Part shown: positions 27,021-36,105 of the stretch, piece after piece
Layout of the letters: every line of letters begins with the position of its first letter
How positions within the stretch are numbered: position 1 is the stretch's first letter
Source of the DNA: Phycisphaerae bacterium
GTDB lineage: Bacteria; Planctomycetota; Phycisphaerae; UBA1845; Fen-1342
Length of the DNA stretch: 64,000 nt
Direction: 5' to 3'
Assembly (NCBI GenBank): GCA_030428945.1
Contig: JAUIEC010000005.1
Location: 1-64,000 of the forward strand
The notes under the pieces: generated by a model
The model's database searches: none
Told to the model about the DNA's origin: nothing
What the model saw: only the letters and a program-made list of their open reading frames with translations
Translations under genes and position numbers: made by a program

Positions 27021-27731
27021 GTGCTAAGTGAACGAGATATTTATCAGGAATGGAAAGATGGATACTGTAGGGTCACAAACGAACTCGGCGTGCTCACGAT
27101 TCAGTGGGCTGGGGTGCTTGATAACGAAGAGGGCATTGAGAGCTTTCCACCAATAATCAACCATGGCCCGAAAGGCAGTCTTCACGTACTTGTGTATCCC
27201 GAGTCTCAGGCGTTTCCAGATGACGCGGAGAGCTATCCAGTGCCGCTGGCCCATAGTTGTCTTCGAGGGCCAACTCAGGGCGAATGGCTGGACGAAAATC
27301 AGCAGCGGTATCCTAGTGGACTCAAAATATTTCGGTGGGATAAGTCTCACGATGCGGTGACTGTGTTCGTGTTTGAAAGCGACCCTACTGTGGTGATTAG
27401 TGGCCGAAAGCACGATGCAGTGTTCTTCCGAACAGTAACGCGGGCAGGTCGTGAGACTGGAGAATGCGAAAAAGACTACTACAGCAGCTTGTTAGAAGCG
27501 CGCCTCATGGTGAGTAGCGATGTAGTTGATGAAGCGACCCGAGTCGAGAGCAGCGACCCGTGGCTGCAGGATGCGTTCTCATGCCTTAAGCAGAATGGTG
27601 AGATTCCGTTCTGGAGTGTATGGGATGGTAAAATAAGCACTGATGCTCCGAAGGCGATAATCTGGTTCACAACCCGGAAGCCATGTATTGATGGCGAGAT
27701 ACCTGACCGGTGCATGGCAAACCCAAACTGA
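27021..27731 (+). CDS. Truncated LamG-ended protein, C-terminal part
   Basis: In frame upstream of the GTG at 27021, back to the IS boundary at 26943, the reading is NGLVDRIQVYDGVLSERDIY, the typical closing strand of a LamG domain (IDEVRIYDRALSEEEI). The gene thus lost its 5' part at the IS3 element, and the surviving 236 codons are its C-terminal region, of unknown fold (WAGVLDNEEGIESFPPI, VTVFVFESDPTVVISGRKHD). AT-rich compared with the backbone. Expression is doubtful. Confidence 0.45.
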   Translation: MLSERDIYQEWKDGYCRVTNELGVLTIQWAGVLDNEEGIESFPPIINHGPKGSLHVLVYPESQAFPDDAESYPVPLAHSCLRGPTQGEWLDENQQRYPSGLKIFRWDKSHDAVTVFVFESDPTVVISGRKHDAVFFRTVTRAGRETGECEKDYYSSLLEARLMVSSDVVDEATRVESSDPWLQDAFSCLKQNGEIPFWSVWDGKISTDAPKAIIWFTTRKPCIDGEIPDRCMANPN

Positions 27732-27840
27732 CTCCCAATAAACTTCACTACTTAAGCGGGCGAATGAGCGCTACTTAGGGGCAAGTTTAGCCCGGCTGTC
27801 GTGAGTCGCGAAATGATGTAAGCTGTTTACTGAAAGCACT

Positions 27841-28393
27841 TTGCGTCGAACGCACCAAGTTGCCGGTTTGCTGTTTGACGTTTTGGGAAGCGGGTATTGC
27901 ATGCAGAATAGCGGGAAGCGAACAGGCAAGTCCGTTTTTATTCGGAATCACTTGTCCGTGATTCGCATTCCCCGAACACTAGCTGGCATGGTCTCGCGAA
28001 CTCTTCGAGTGGCCGCGTGGTTTGGCATGGCCCTGCTATTGGTGTCCACAATTGCCGGCGTCTACTTTCAAGTGGGAAATGTCTCGTTCGGTGCTGTCGG
28101 CAGAACATTGTTTTTATTTCAGACAAGCATTCCGGGTGACAGTGGCAGTGCTGCCGAGGGTTGGGCGACTGATGAACTTATGGAGTTGGAGAATCAGTCC
28201 GGGAGATTATGAGGTGCCTATCTGGCCGTTCGTGGTCTCGGCGTGGTTCGGGAGTTGGGTAGCAGCTCGGCTTGGCACCTTTCCGGCTGGGTGCTGCGAA
28301 TCTTGCGGATACTGTCTGGTCGGCTCGGCTGGCCCACGGTGCCCAGGATGTGGTTCGGCGGTCGTTCGGACGCAAAGCCCCCCTCCGGGCTGA
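27841..28393 (+). pseudogene. Frameshifted membrane protein with zinc ribbon
   Basis: The first frame (from about 27910) encodes a TM protein start, MVSRTLRVAAWFGMALLLVS. From about 28140 the sense continues in another frame: SWRISPGDYEVPIWPFVVSA, WFGSWVAARL, then ESCGYCLVGSAGPRCPGCGS, a CxxC...CxxC ribbon. Planctomycete membrane proteins with a GDYEVPIW-like strand, a TM helix and a C-terminal CGYDLRG-type ribbon have exactly this order, so one frameshift has broken the gene. Confidence 0.6.
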
Positions 28394-28421
28394 GGTACCC
28401 TAGGCGAACGATGCTCTGTCA

Positions 28422-28630
28422 CCCCGTGTGGTGTCAAAAACTCTGCCGCACGCAACGCTCAGCGGGAGCCGTGCCTGCGCTGCCCAAGGTCGGGTGCGAT
28501 TCGGCCCGGTTGATACCCACGTTGATCTGCGGTCTGCTTCAAATCCTCTACGTCCGGGGGCGGCTTGGTGTCCTCAGGGCGCCTGGTCCCGGGGCGGTGC
28601 CCGCGCGCCAGACCTATGGTCAGGATGTTG
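28422..28630. repeat. Intergenic repeat related to 18395-18575
   Basis: Shares CCCCGTGTGGTGTCAAAA (28422-28439), the following ACGCAACG, and later GTGCCCGCGCG plus GACCTATGGT with the copy near 18400. The stretch 28394-28775 holds no gene that I can support. Confidence 0.4.
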
Positions 28631-28775
28631 TGCCCACCGGCGCTCTAACGGCCCAAAAACAGCGACTCAGTTCGGCAATCGGCCCATCGAGTTCCCACAC
28701 ATCACTCACAGATGCCGGCTAATCCTGAGCTGCAACGGTCCAGAGTGGGCAGGTCTAATCTGCTAAGGGTCTTTC

Positions 28776-29918
28776 TCAAACCAACTCACGCCGCTGTGGC
28801 GGTTCATCCCCCACGTGCGACAGCTGATGTAGAACGGCTGCATTGAGCAAGTCGCGTATCTGCAATGTCTTGAGCGAAAACCTGCGTTCTATCAACTCGA
28901 CGCCGGAGCGAGCCATGGTTCTGCCGGTGGTGCGGAACCCCGATGCCAAGAGCCGTTCGCGATTGGTGGGCGTCCCCGCGAAGGTGAGCGCCCGCATGGT
29001 CTTTTCACGGGGCAATTCCGCCACGCGAGCCAGGGCGGCGGTCTGAGCGATTAATGCAAGCATGATTGCCTTGGTTGGATTCCTGGGCGTGTAGTCAGCC
29101 TCGGCGGGCCGCTCGGCGGCCGCCTCCAGGATCAAATTGCAGGTCGGAATTGCAAAGTCGTCCGGCGTCAGCTCGTAGGAGGCTCGCCGCCCCTCGAACA
29201 CATCCGAGTACGCCCCCTCCGAGACGGGTAGCACAATCGACATCCCGACCGGCGTATCGCGTTCGTGGGCAAAGATGACGGTCCACGGATTGAATCGGTA
29301 CCATGCCTGGGCTCTGGTTTGGTAGTCAGCGATGGACTCGCCAAGGTACAGCTCTGCTGCTTCGATGGCAGCTGGCTGAGCCTGCGCGAGCTTGGCCGCG
29401 ACTTGCCGCCCACAACAGTCGTACATCATCTCGATTGCCCGATCCACAGTAAGCTGGTCCGGGTCGCAGCCAAGCACGGTGCCGGTGATCGACGACTCGC
29501 TGTACAGCAGCCGTAACATCATCGTGATCCCCCACGTCACCCAGTCCTGCTGACGCTCATCGGAGCGCTCGTCCACCATCGTGCAGACCAGACTTAAAAC
29601 CGATTCCAGGTCTTTCTCGCCCGGTGAGTTAAGCCCACGCGGCCGCAGGAAATCCAGCAGGACTCCCTTTGCACGATTGGCGGTCTTCCGGGACCTCTTC
29701 TCTGGCCCGGGAGGATTGAGCATCAGCGCGACGACGCCAGCCGTGTAATGCTCCGCGAGTAACTCACCGCGCTTTAGTTTCCCGTACACGCCGTTCTTCA
29801 ATCCGTTGTATTCAAGTTTGAACCAGGCCTCTACATCACCAGGGCTTGGCCAGCCACTATGACGCGCCATGTGCCCTCTGAAGACATCTGTGAAACCGCG
29901 GTAGTGTTCCGGCATCAT
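28776..29918 (-). CDS. Hypothetical protein, possible acyltransferase-like fold
   Basis: A 380-residue protein without signal peptide or TM. The N-terminal 150 residues are helical (DVEAWFKLEYNGLKNGVYGK). The central part, RFNPWTVIFAHERDTPVGMS then IVLPVSEGAYSDVFEGR, recalls GNAT acetyltransferases, but the acetyl-CoA loop is not clear. The ATG at 29918 has CAGGAG upstream; a GTG at 29948 is in frame. It is divergent from the parB gene and shares the promoter region with it. Function unknown. Confidence 0.6.
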   Translation of the reverse strand: MMPEHYRGFTDVFRGHMARHSGWPSPGDVEAWFKLEYNGLKNGVYGKLKRGELLAEHYTAGVVALMLNPPGPEKRSRKTANRAKGVLLDFLRPRGLNSPGEKDLESVLSLVCTMVDERSDERQQDWVTWGITMMLRLLYSESSITGTVLGCDPDQLTVDRAIEMMYDCCGRQVAAKLAQAQPAAIEAAELYLGESIADYQTRAQAWYRFNPWTVIFAHERDTPVGMSIVLPVSEGAYSDVFEGRRASYELTPDDFAIPTCNLILEAAAERPAEADYTPRNPTKAIMLALIAQTAALARVAELPREKTMRALTFAGTPTNRERLLASGFRTTGRTMARSGVELIERRFSLKTLQIRDLLNAAVLHQLSHVGDEPPQRRELV

Positions 29919-30045
29919 CGCGCTCCTGAGCTGGATCGAAGTGATCACACGAGAATATGCCCGCGAAACATCAGATTTCTAGCGGCTATTTTTGCGCCCC
30001 GATCTTCCCCGCGAGGGATGCGAATCCGCTCGTGCGGTCTCTAGC

Positions 30046-30072
30046 GACAAACAGGAGCTTTCCCCGTTTGTC
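30046..30072. promoter_or_regulatory. Dyad upstream of parB
   Basis: GACAAAC (30046-30052) and GTTTGTC (30066-30072) are inverted around 13 bases, in the gap between the divergent hypothetical gene and parB. The half-site resembles the GACAAAA dyad before the repL-like gene at 12281-12311, so a shared regulator is possible. Confidence 0.35.
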
Positions 30073-30175
30073 CCCTTGGAGTCTGGCACCGACAGAACGG
30101 CCTTTTCTTACGAAGAAACGGCACAAATACTCCCTCAGTCAAGCAACTCGATCGACGTGCCAAGGAGCAGTCGCC

Positions 30176-30997
30176 GTGACGGAACAAGTTCTTCAGACCA
30201 TCGAAATCGAGCAGATTCGCTGCGAGCAGCAGGTGCGGCGAGTCTTCGATCCCGAGTCGCTGACCGGTCTCGCGCAAAGTTTGCGCGAAGTCGGCCTGCT
30301 CCAGCCGATCCGCGTCCACCCTCAAGGCAACGAGTTCGTCATCATCGACGGAGAGCGGCGGTTCCGGGCCGCCCAGTCACTGGGCTGGAAGCAGATCGAT
30401 TGCGTCGTGCACGCCCACGAATACGTGCCGACCGAGATCGCGCGTCACCAGCTGATCGCGAACTGCCAGCGAGAGGACCTGCAGCCGCTCGAGGTCGCCC
30501 GGAGCGTTGCCGCGCTGATGCAGGAGGCACAGTGGTCCGCGACCAAGACCGCGGCAAAGCTCGGCTTCTCAAACTCGAAGGTGAGCAGACTGCTACGGTT
30601 GCTTGTGCTGCCGGAAGATGTTCAGAAACAGGTGGCCGCCGGCGAAATCAGTGCGACGGCGGGCTATCAACTCTCTCGCGTTACCGATGCCGAGCGGCAA
30701 GGCGAACTCGCGGCCGAGATCGCGTCAGGCAAACTGACCCGGGATGACGTGACCGCCCAGGTTCGCCGCGACCGCAACAAGAACGGTTCCGCGGCCGGCA
30801 ACCCCCCTGCCCGAATTACTGCCCAGCTGGGCGGTGGCCGCAGCGTCACGCTCAGCGGTCCCGGCCTGACCGACATCGAGATCGCGCTGGAGTGGCTGAC
30901 CGAACTGATCGGCAAGGCTCGCAAAGCCCGCACCCAGAACCTGGAACTGACCACGTTCATTCGAACGCTCCGCGATCGCGCGAAAGGAGCCCACTGA
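30176..30997 (+). CDS. ParB-family partition/nucleoid protein
   Basis: The 273-residue protein shows the ParB N-terminal domain: SLREVGLLQPIRVHPQGNEF, IDGERRFRAAQSLGW (the ERR CTP/DNA motif) and ANCQREDLQPLEVARSVAAL, followed by the HTH AAKLGFSNSKVSRLLRLL and a C-terminal tail. ParB spreads from centromere-like sites and, in mobile elements, also regulates transfer. The GTG at 30176 has AAGGAG upstream, and conserved sequence starts there. No parA is adjacent. It is followed with a TGATG overlap by the coupling-protein gene, as in mobilisable elements. Confidence 0.85.
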   Translation: MTEQVLQTIEIEQIRCEQQVRRVFDPESLTGLAQSLREVGLLQPIRVHPQGNEFVIIDGERRFRAAQSLGWKQIDCVVHAHEYVPTEIARHQLIANCQREDLQPLEVARSVAALMQEAQWSATKTAAKLGFSNSKVSRLLRLLVLPEDVQKQVAAGEISATAGYQLSRVTDAERQGELAAEIASGKLTRDDVTAQVRRDRNKNGSAAGNPPARITAQLGGGRSVTLSGPGLTDIEIALEWLTELIGKARKARTQNLELTTFIRTLRDRAKGAH

Positions 30998-32499
30998 TGC
31001 TTCGATTCTGGCGAGAGCGACCCGCCCCAAGCCGACCAACCGGCGAATGGGATCTCGATGAGCCTCTGCTTCAGTGGAGCGGTTCCGTCAACCGCCGGCC
31101 CGCAGATCACTGGACGATTCGAGACTCACTGGACGGGACGTTGATCTGTGGAGCCACCGGTTCCGGAAAATCGAGCGGGAGCGGCCGGACGATCGCTCGG
31201 TCATTCCTGCAGACCGGCTACGGCGGCCTGGTGCTGACCGCGAAGGCCGACGAGCGCAGCCATTGGGAGACCTACTGCCGCGAGACCGGGCGCAGCGATG
31301 ACCTGATCGTGTTTGGACCGGAACAGCCTTGGAAGTTCAACTTCCTGGATTATGAGGTGCGCCGGCCGGGCAGCGGCGCTGGCCTGACTGAGAACATCGT
31401 CAATCTGTTCTCAACCGTGCTGGAGGTGGCAGAACGAAGCTCGTCAGGTGGCGGCCGCGACGATGAAGGCTACTGGAAACGAGCCGCACGACAGCTCGGC
31501 CGGAACCTGATCGACCTGGCGATTCTGGCCGACGGGCGTATCACAGTGCCCGAACTGTATGCGATGCTGATCTCAGCCCCGAATTCGCTTGGTCATCTCA
31601 CATCGAAGACCTGGCAGAAGGCTTCCCTGCTCTATCAGGCGCTGAAGCGAGCCGAACGAAGAGTCAGGGGCGAGCGGGAAAAACGCTCGCTCGGCCTGGT
31701 CGCCGACTATTTCCTGGGCGAGTGGCCAGCTCTTAGCGAAAAGACTCGAAGCGTGATCCTCTCCAGCTTCACGTCCATGCTCGATGTGCTGAACCGCGGA
31801 ATTGCCTGCGACCTGTTCAGCGGAGAGACAAACCTGACCCCCGAAGCGACCTGGGCCGGCAAGATCGTCCTGATCGATCTGCCCGTGAAAGAGTTCTCCG
31901 AGGTCGGCGAGTTCGCACAGGTGCTCTGGAAGCATGCGTTTCAACGGAGCGTGGAACGCCGAAGTGTCCACGCCGACCCGCGCCCCGTGTTTCTGTGGGC
32001 CGACGAGGCGCAGTACTTCGTGACCTCCTACGACATGCAGTTCCAGACCACCTGCCGAGGAGCGCGCGTCGCCACGGTCCTGCTGACGCAGAACGTGTCG
32101 AATTTCTACGCCGCACTCGGTAATGGCGACCGGGGACGCGCAGAGGCCGATTCTCTCTTCGCCAATCTCAACACCAAGTGCTTTCACGCAAACGGTGATC
32201 CGGTGACGAATGAATGGGCCAGCAGCCTGATTGGCCGCACGCGCCAGTTCATGATGAATGGCAGCAATTCACGCCAGGATGCCATGATCTCCAGCATCCT
32301 GAACTGGGGCGACCCCGCGCAGACCTCCGCGGGCTTCAGTGAACAGATGGACTACGAGGTTGAACCCTCGGAGTTCACCCGCCTGAGGACCGGCGGACCG
32401 GCAAACGGCCTGCTCGTTGACGGCATCCTGGTCCGGAACGGACGCGTGTTTGCCTCGAATCGACGGACCTGGCTGCCGCTGACTTTCAGCCAGAAGTAA
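30997..32499 (+). CDS. VirD4/TraG-like coupling ATPase
   Basis: The 500-residue protein has Walker A GATGSGKSS (about 50-58), Walker B-like VFLWADEAQYF (about 330-340) and the RecA-type block VATVLLTQNVSNF, as in type IV coupling proteins that bring the relaxosome to a secretion channel. No N-terminal TM segments are visible, unlike VirD4 but like the shorter TraG-type ATPases. The ATG overlaps the parB stop and has AAAGGAG upstream. A membrane protein follows, possibly its anchor. No other secretion-system genes are present. Confidence 0.8.
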   Translation: MLRFWRERPAPSRPTGEWDLDEPLLQWSGSVNRRPADHWTIRDSLDGTLICGATGSGKSSGSGRTIARSFLQTGYGGLVLTAKADERSHWETYCRETGRSDDLIVFGPEQPWKFNFLDYEVRRPGSGAGLTENIVNLFSTVLEVAERSSSGGGRDDEGYWKRAARQLGRNLIDLAILADGRITVPELYAMLISAPNSLGHLTSKTWQKASLLYQALKRAERRVRGEREKRSLGLVADYFLGEWPALSEKTRSVILSSFTSMLDVLNRGIACDLFSGETNLTPEATWAGKIVLIDLPVKEFSEVGEFAQVLWKHAFQRSVERRSVHADPRPVFLWADEAQYFVTSYDMQFQTTCRGARVATVLLTQNVSNFYAALGNGDRGRAEADSLFANLNTKCFHANGDPVTNEWASSLIGRTRQFMMNGSNSRQDAMISSILNWGDPAQTSAGFSEQMDYEVEPSEFTRLRTGGPANGLLVDGILVRNGRVFASNRRTWLPLTFSQK

Positions 32500-32592
32500 C
32501 GACGGACATTTTCAGCGATCTCCAAACCCCTGCAAGGGTGCCCCTTGGAGAAGCTGCGCGCCGAAACAGCAGAATCGACGAAGGAAAACGGA

Positions 32593-33174
32593 ATGCAAGA
32601 GCCACAAGAACAGTCGCTGCGCGAGCGAATGGAGAACACAGCCTCGTTGCTGCTGTTCCTCTGCGACTGCCTGGCCTTCACCGTCGTCGTGTTCCTGAGG
32701 CGGGACTTCGGCCGCCGCTACATCGGCCTTCAGGGATTGGGAATCATCGCGCCGTTGCTGTGGCCGCTGCTCATGCCCCAGCACGATCCGCGTCCGATGC
32801 TCCTGTTCTTCGGCCTCATCTTGTGTGCGTGCCTGCTGAATCGCGTCTGCGGCTTGATTCGACGCAAAGCGATCTCCGAGATGCACAGCCGCTACTCGGG
32901 GACGCCGTATCTGCGGTGCGTTCTGCGTAACTGGGACGAAGTCACGATCAAGCAGCTTGGTGAGCCGCTTCTGATCTTCGCCGCGGGTGCAATTGTTGAG
33001 TCCTTCAGCCTGCAACTGGCCGCTTATCTTGCCGTCGCCGGATGCGCCCTGGCGATCAGCGTTGCCGCCGACCGGGCGGCCGAGCACCGCCGCGTTGAAG
33101 ACCTGCACGACGCCTACCTGGAACAGCAGCTTCTCGCCGAACAGTTCCGCGAGAAGCTGGACCAGCGTCGCTAA
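32593..33174 (+). CDS. Multi-pass membrane protein of the mobilisation block
   Basis: About 193 residues with hydrophobic segments NTASLLLFLCDCLAFTVVVF, GLGIIAPLLWPLLM, PMLLFFGLILCACLLNRVCG and a long one at the C-terminal third (LLIFAAGAIVESFSLQLAAY). It ends in a charged coiled tail (DLHDAYLEQQLLAEQFREKL). It could anchor the TM-less coupling ATPase encoded just before it. The frame extends 16 codons further up; the chosen ATG has AAGGAAAAC nearby. Family not recognised. Confidence 0.65.
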   Translation: MQEPQEQSLRERMENTASLLLFLCDCLAFTVVVFLRRDFGRRYIGLQGLGIIAPLLWPLLMPQHDPRPMLLFFGLILCACLLNRVCGLIRRKAISEMHSRYSGTPYLRCVLRNWDEVTIKQLGEPLLIFAAGAIVESFSLQLAAYLAVAGCALAISVAADRAAEHRRVEDLHDAYLEQQLLAEQFREKLDQRR

Positions 33175-33192
33175 CCAAGAGGAGACAGATCA

Positions 33193-33483
33193 ATGTCATC
33201 GGACAGCGGAGAAAAGGGAAAGATCGGCTCCGGCCACGTCAGCGCCATGGGAAGGCAGGGCCTCAACGAGCTGCGGGCCGCGCTCTACGCCGAGTCGAAT
33301 GTGGCCCAGCCGACCGAGATGGGAGCCTACGGCACGGCAACGCCCGTTGAAGTGACGAAGGAACGCCAGGGCGAAGAGCCGGAGCGTGACGAAGGCTCTT
33401 CGATCATCGAGAGCCGGGTGCAACAAGCGGAAGCATCGCCTGACATGGGGTCACGCGATTCGATCGAGTTATCCAAGGAGTAA
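33193..33483 (+). CDS. Small hydrophilic protein in mobilisation block
   Basis: A 96-residue, highly charged protein (GRQGLNELRAALYAESNVAQ, then a Glu-rich tail) without TM or recognised motif. AGAGGAGA precedes the ATG, and it lies 18 bases after the membrane-protein gene. The N-terminal GHVSAMGRQGLNELR segment could bind a partner. Function unknown. Confidence 0.5.
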   Translation: MSSDSGEKGKIGSGHVSAMGRQGLNELRAALYAESNVAQPTEMGAYGTATPVEVTKERQGEEPERDEGSSIIESRVQQAEASPDMGSRDSIELSKE

Positions 33484-33488
33484 CACCA

Positions 33489-33614
33489 ATGTGGAACATC
33501 TTTCAGGCCGCCACCGGAGTCCTCGGCATGCTGAGCAAGAATCCGACCAATCGGCACGCCGGACTGCACATCTTCACCCACGCGCTGAACCACATGTTGT
33601 GGCGCAAGCGCTGA
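33489..33614 (+). CDS. 41-residue protein
   Basis: A short gene with a strong ribosome site (AAGGAG, eight bases before ATG), five bases after the previous stop. The product starts MWNIFQAATGVLGMLSKNPT and ends HALNHMLWRKR, amphipathic with a basic tail. Spacing and ribosome site are the main evidence that it is real. Confidence 0.5.
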   Translation: MWNIFQAATGVLGMLSKNPTNRHAGLHIFTHALNHMLWRKR

Positions 33615-33632
33615 CCTGACGCCTTACCTCAA

Positions 33633-33661
33633 AGGGCGCGTCGCCGCTGGCGGCGCGTCCT
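33633..33661 (+). terminator. Hairpin between two transcription units
   Basis: A 13-bp stem (two G-U pairs) around a 3-base loop, GGGCGCGTCGCC/GGCGGCGCGTCC, lies directly after the 41-residue gene and before the DnaJ-like gene. No T run follows, so it may be an attenuator or processing hairpin instead. Confidence 0.5.
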
Positions 33662-33681
33662 GCTTCAGCAAAGGAACCGAA

Positions 33682-34380
33682 ATGAAACTCGACGTGCCGA
33701 GACTGATGAAGTTCGCCTCCAACATGTTCGACCTGTTCGGTCAGGCAACTGACCAACTTCAGATCGGTTTGGCCTGGCAGGGCCAGGTCCAGACCGACAA
33801 GTCGTGCTTCGACACACGGGTCGGGCTGCGAGATTATTTCGTTCGGCAGCGCGGTTGTGAGGCCTACCGAATGGACGGACCCTCCGACGTGCTCTTTCGG
33901 GGCAACTTCACAATCACACACCTGCCTCTGGAGCGATCGGTTTCCTGGGAGGAGCTCCCGATCATCGTCACGGCAACGTATACGGCGGAAGACGCTGGAA
34001 CGACCACGCACTTGCGGATCGCAGCCACACCAGACCTGTTGTTTGACCGCGCCTGCGCCGAGTTCTTCTATGAGCAGGCCGAGCAGGAGTTCAAATGGGT
34101 CGCAGACTTCCTGAAGGACCCGCGCCCCGCGGGCTCCACCAGTCAGAACCCCGGTCAAATGATCCATGACGACTACCAGGCCTTCGGACTCCCCATGGGT
34201 GCGACCTGGCCGGATGTGCAGAAGGCCTATCGGGCCGCCTCCAAGAAGTACCACCCGGATCGCTTTGCCGGCGATGACGTGCCGGAGCACCTCGTCGCTC
34301 TGGCTGCCGAACGCTTCGCGCAGCTGACGGCCAACTACCAGCGCATCAAGGAACACGTCGCGGCTTCTAACGCCGGATAG
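33682..34380 (+). CDS. J-domain (DnaJ-like) protein
   Basis: The 232-residue protein ends in a J domain (about 165-228): DYQAFGLPMGATWPDVQKAY, then RAASKKYHPDRF with the essential HPD, and the helix QLTANYQRIKEHVA. The N-terminal 150 residues are a separate domain of unknown type. J proteins stimulate DnaK; a C-terminal J domain with a novel partner domain is common in mobile elements. AAAGGAACC precedes the ATG. Confidence 0.8.
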   Translation: MKLDVPRLMKFASNMFDLFGQATDQLQIGLAWQGQVQTDKSCFDTRVGLRDYFVRQRGCEAYRMDGPSDVLFRGNFTITHLPLERSVSWEELPIIVTATYTAEDAGTTTHLRIAATPDLLFDRACAEFFYEQAEQEFKWVADFLKDPRPAGSTSQNPGQMIHDDYQAFGLPMGATWPDVQKAYRAASKKYHPDRFAGDDVPEHLVALAAERFAQLTANYQRIKEHVAASNAG

Positions 34381-34429
34381 TCTGACCTCCACCGCGCCGA
34401 ACAATCCGCCACCCACACTGAGCATCGCC

Positions 34430-34717
34430 ATGAGACAGTCGCACGAGCAACCAGCGAGTTTCTCGCGCCCCGAAAACCCTCGTTTCAGCGAACTGCCAGA
34501 TCCCTGCACCTCGTCCCAGCTCGCGCGGGCGTTGGGCAAGTCACGCCACACGATCGTGGACTGGTGCCAGGAGCGCGCGTACACTGGCATTCCATGTTTC
34601 CGGCTCGGAAACCGGTGGTATCACCGGGTTTCCGAGCTGGTAAGGTGGCTCAATGGGATCAAGAGTGGTCAACTCGAGTTTCGCCGCAAACCGCGCATCT
34701 CCAGCAATAGGAGATGA
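34430..34717 (+). CDS. Excisionase-like HTH protein
   Basis: The 95-residue protein has a MerR/Xis-type winged helix at about 28-75: SSQLARALGKSRHTIVDWCQ, GIPCFRLGNRWYHRVSELVR. It lies three bases before the integrase gene, the normal place for a recombination directionality factor. It may also regulate the integrase. Confidence 0.7.
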   Translation: MRQSHEQPASFSRPENPRFSELPDPCTSSQLARALGKSRHTIVDWCQERAYTGIPCFRLGNRWYHRVSELVRWLNGIKSGQLEFRRKPRISSNRR

Positions 34718-34720
34718 CAA

Positions 34721-36007
34721 ATGGCGAGAAAGGAGAAACGGTCGAATCGGTGGATCAAGTCGGAGCACGTTGGTGAAGTCGTGCTCTTCCTGAGCCCCCG
34801 CAGCCCGTTCTGGCAGATGTATTGGAAGACGGATAATCCCGCCGGTGCAACGAAGGGCATCACGCGAAGCACACGTGAGACCGACCTGTCGTTTGCACGA
34901 CTCATTGCGAGTCGCAAGAGCGAAGAGCTCTTCAAGCGCCGGCACTACCCGAAGCAGGAGAGCAAACTTCAGCGAACACGAATCCGCCCGGTTGTCGAAG
35001 ACTTTGTGCAGTATGTTGAGACGCTCGGACGTAGCCACGATTACAGGTCAAAGCTCAAGGGCAGGCTCAACTGCCTGAGCGATTGGATGAAGGAACGCAA
35101 CCTGGTCTTCGTGCAGGACGTGACTTCCGCCCTTCTCCGCGAGTTCCAGGTCCATCTGCGGACGCACCGAGGGGTCACAGCCGCAACGGCCAACCACTAC
35201 CTGGATGCCGTGCACAACTTCTTCGGCTTCGTCATCTTCAAGCGCATGCTCATGTCCGATCCAAATCCGGCGGCGACCGGCCGCCAGGCCGAACTTGATC
35301 GCCTGCCGCACCGGACGGTGCCTCCACCGACGATCTATCCCGACCAGATCAACGCCGTGATCGAAGTCGCGTCCGCGTACTTCGATACGCAGATCGTGAA
35401 CATCATCGTGTTCGTCTGCGAAGGCGGGTTCCGTTTTCAGGAACTCCAGTTCCTGCAGGTGGGCGACATTGATCTCCAGCAACGCGAGATTGTCCTGGAC
35501 ATCAAGAAGCCTGATCCGCAGCAGGTACGTCCGTCACTGCGGCGAACCTGCCTCTCGCCGGATGGGCTTTGGGTGCCGAAGAGTCAGGCCGCCCGGCGAC
35601 CGATCCATATCTCTGATCGACTTGCCAGAGTCATCGGAACCATGGGACTCGGGCAGCCGTCTGACTGGGTCTTCTTGAACCAGGCTGGTGGACAGATCGC
35701 CGAGAACAAGACGCTGCAAAGGCTCAAGCGGTACGCCCTTGAAGCAGGCGTCCTCGTGGAACCGAACCCACGGACCGGGGAGCCTTGGTCCTTGCTCAAA
35801 TGGCACTGGCTACGGCACTTCCACAGAACGCGTGCTCACGTTTGCAAGATCCGTCGGGACGTCTCAAAACTGGCGATGGGGCATGCCGCCGACCCGATCC
35901 ACGACCATTACCGCGGCCTGGATCGATTCGCGTTCCACGAAGAGTACGCCAAGTTCGAGAGCGGTCTCGACGACGCGTTGTTGCAGCAAAAGAGGCCCCA
36001 GCCATGA
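34721..36007 (+). CDS. Tyrosine recombinase/integrase
   Basis: The 428-residue protein has a SAM-like N-terminal domain (about 95-200) and the catalytic domain with Arg in EGGFRFQELQFLQVGDID, His-x-x-Arg in HWLRHFHRTRAH, a second His in AMGHAAD and Tyr in HDHYRGLD. It belongs to the ParB/coupling-protein element. Its 3' end and flank exist as an inverted copy at 13411-13510, and a 24-bp copy of the ssrA end lies 75 bases beyond its stop, so ssrA is its likely target. Confidence 0.85.
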   Translation: MARKEKRSNRWIKSEHVGEVVLFLSPRSPFWQMYWKTDNPAGATKGITRSTRETDLSFARLIASRKSEELFKRRHYPKQESKLQRTRIRPVVEDFVQYVETLGRSHDYRSKLKGRLNCLSDWMKERNLVFVQDVTSALLREFQVHLRTHRGVTAATANHYLDAVHNFFGFVIFKRMLMSDPNPAATGRQAELDRLPHRTVPPPTIYPDQINAVIEVASAYFDTQIVNIIVFVCEGGFRFQELQFLQVGDIDLQQREIVLDIKKPDPQQVRPSLRRTCLSPDGLWVPKSQAARRPIHISDRLARVIGTMGLGQPSDWVFLNQAGGQIAENKTLQRLKRYALEAGVLVEPNPRTGEPWSLLKWHWLRHFHRTRAHVCKIRRDVSKLAMGHAADPIHDHYRGLDRFAFHEEYAKFESGLDDALLQQKRPQP

Positions 36008-36071
36008 CCCGCTCCCTGGGGACTGACTGGGGACAGCGTTTTTCGCGAACGCAAACCGTTCGAGAAAAAGG
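35974..36071 (+). repeat. Integrase 3' end and flank, original copy
   Basis: Matches the reverse complement of 13411-13510. It comprises the last codons of the integrase and about 60 bases after the stop, including CGAACGCAAACCGTTC. It may contain arm-type integrase sites. Confidence 0.7.
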
Positions 36072-36081
36072 AGTTAATGAC

Positions 36082-36105
36082 TGGAGGCGGGGGGAATCGA
36101 ACCCC
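36082..36105. repeat. Attachment site: duplicate of the ssrA 3' end
   Basis: These 24 bases are identical to 41271-41294, the last bases of the tmRNA gene (acceptor strand and T-arm). Only this end of tmRNA is present here. It is the far attachment site of the small element that ends at ssrA. Confidence 0.85.
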
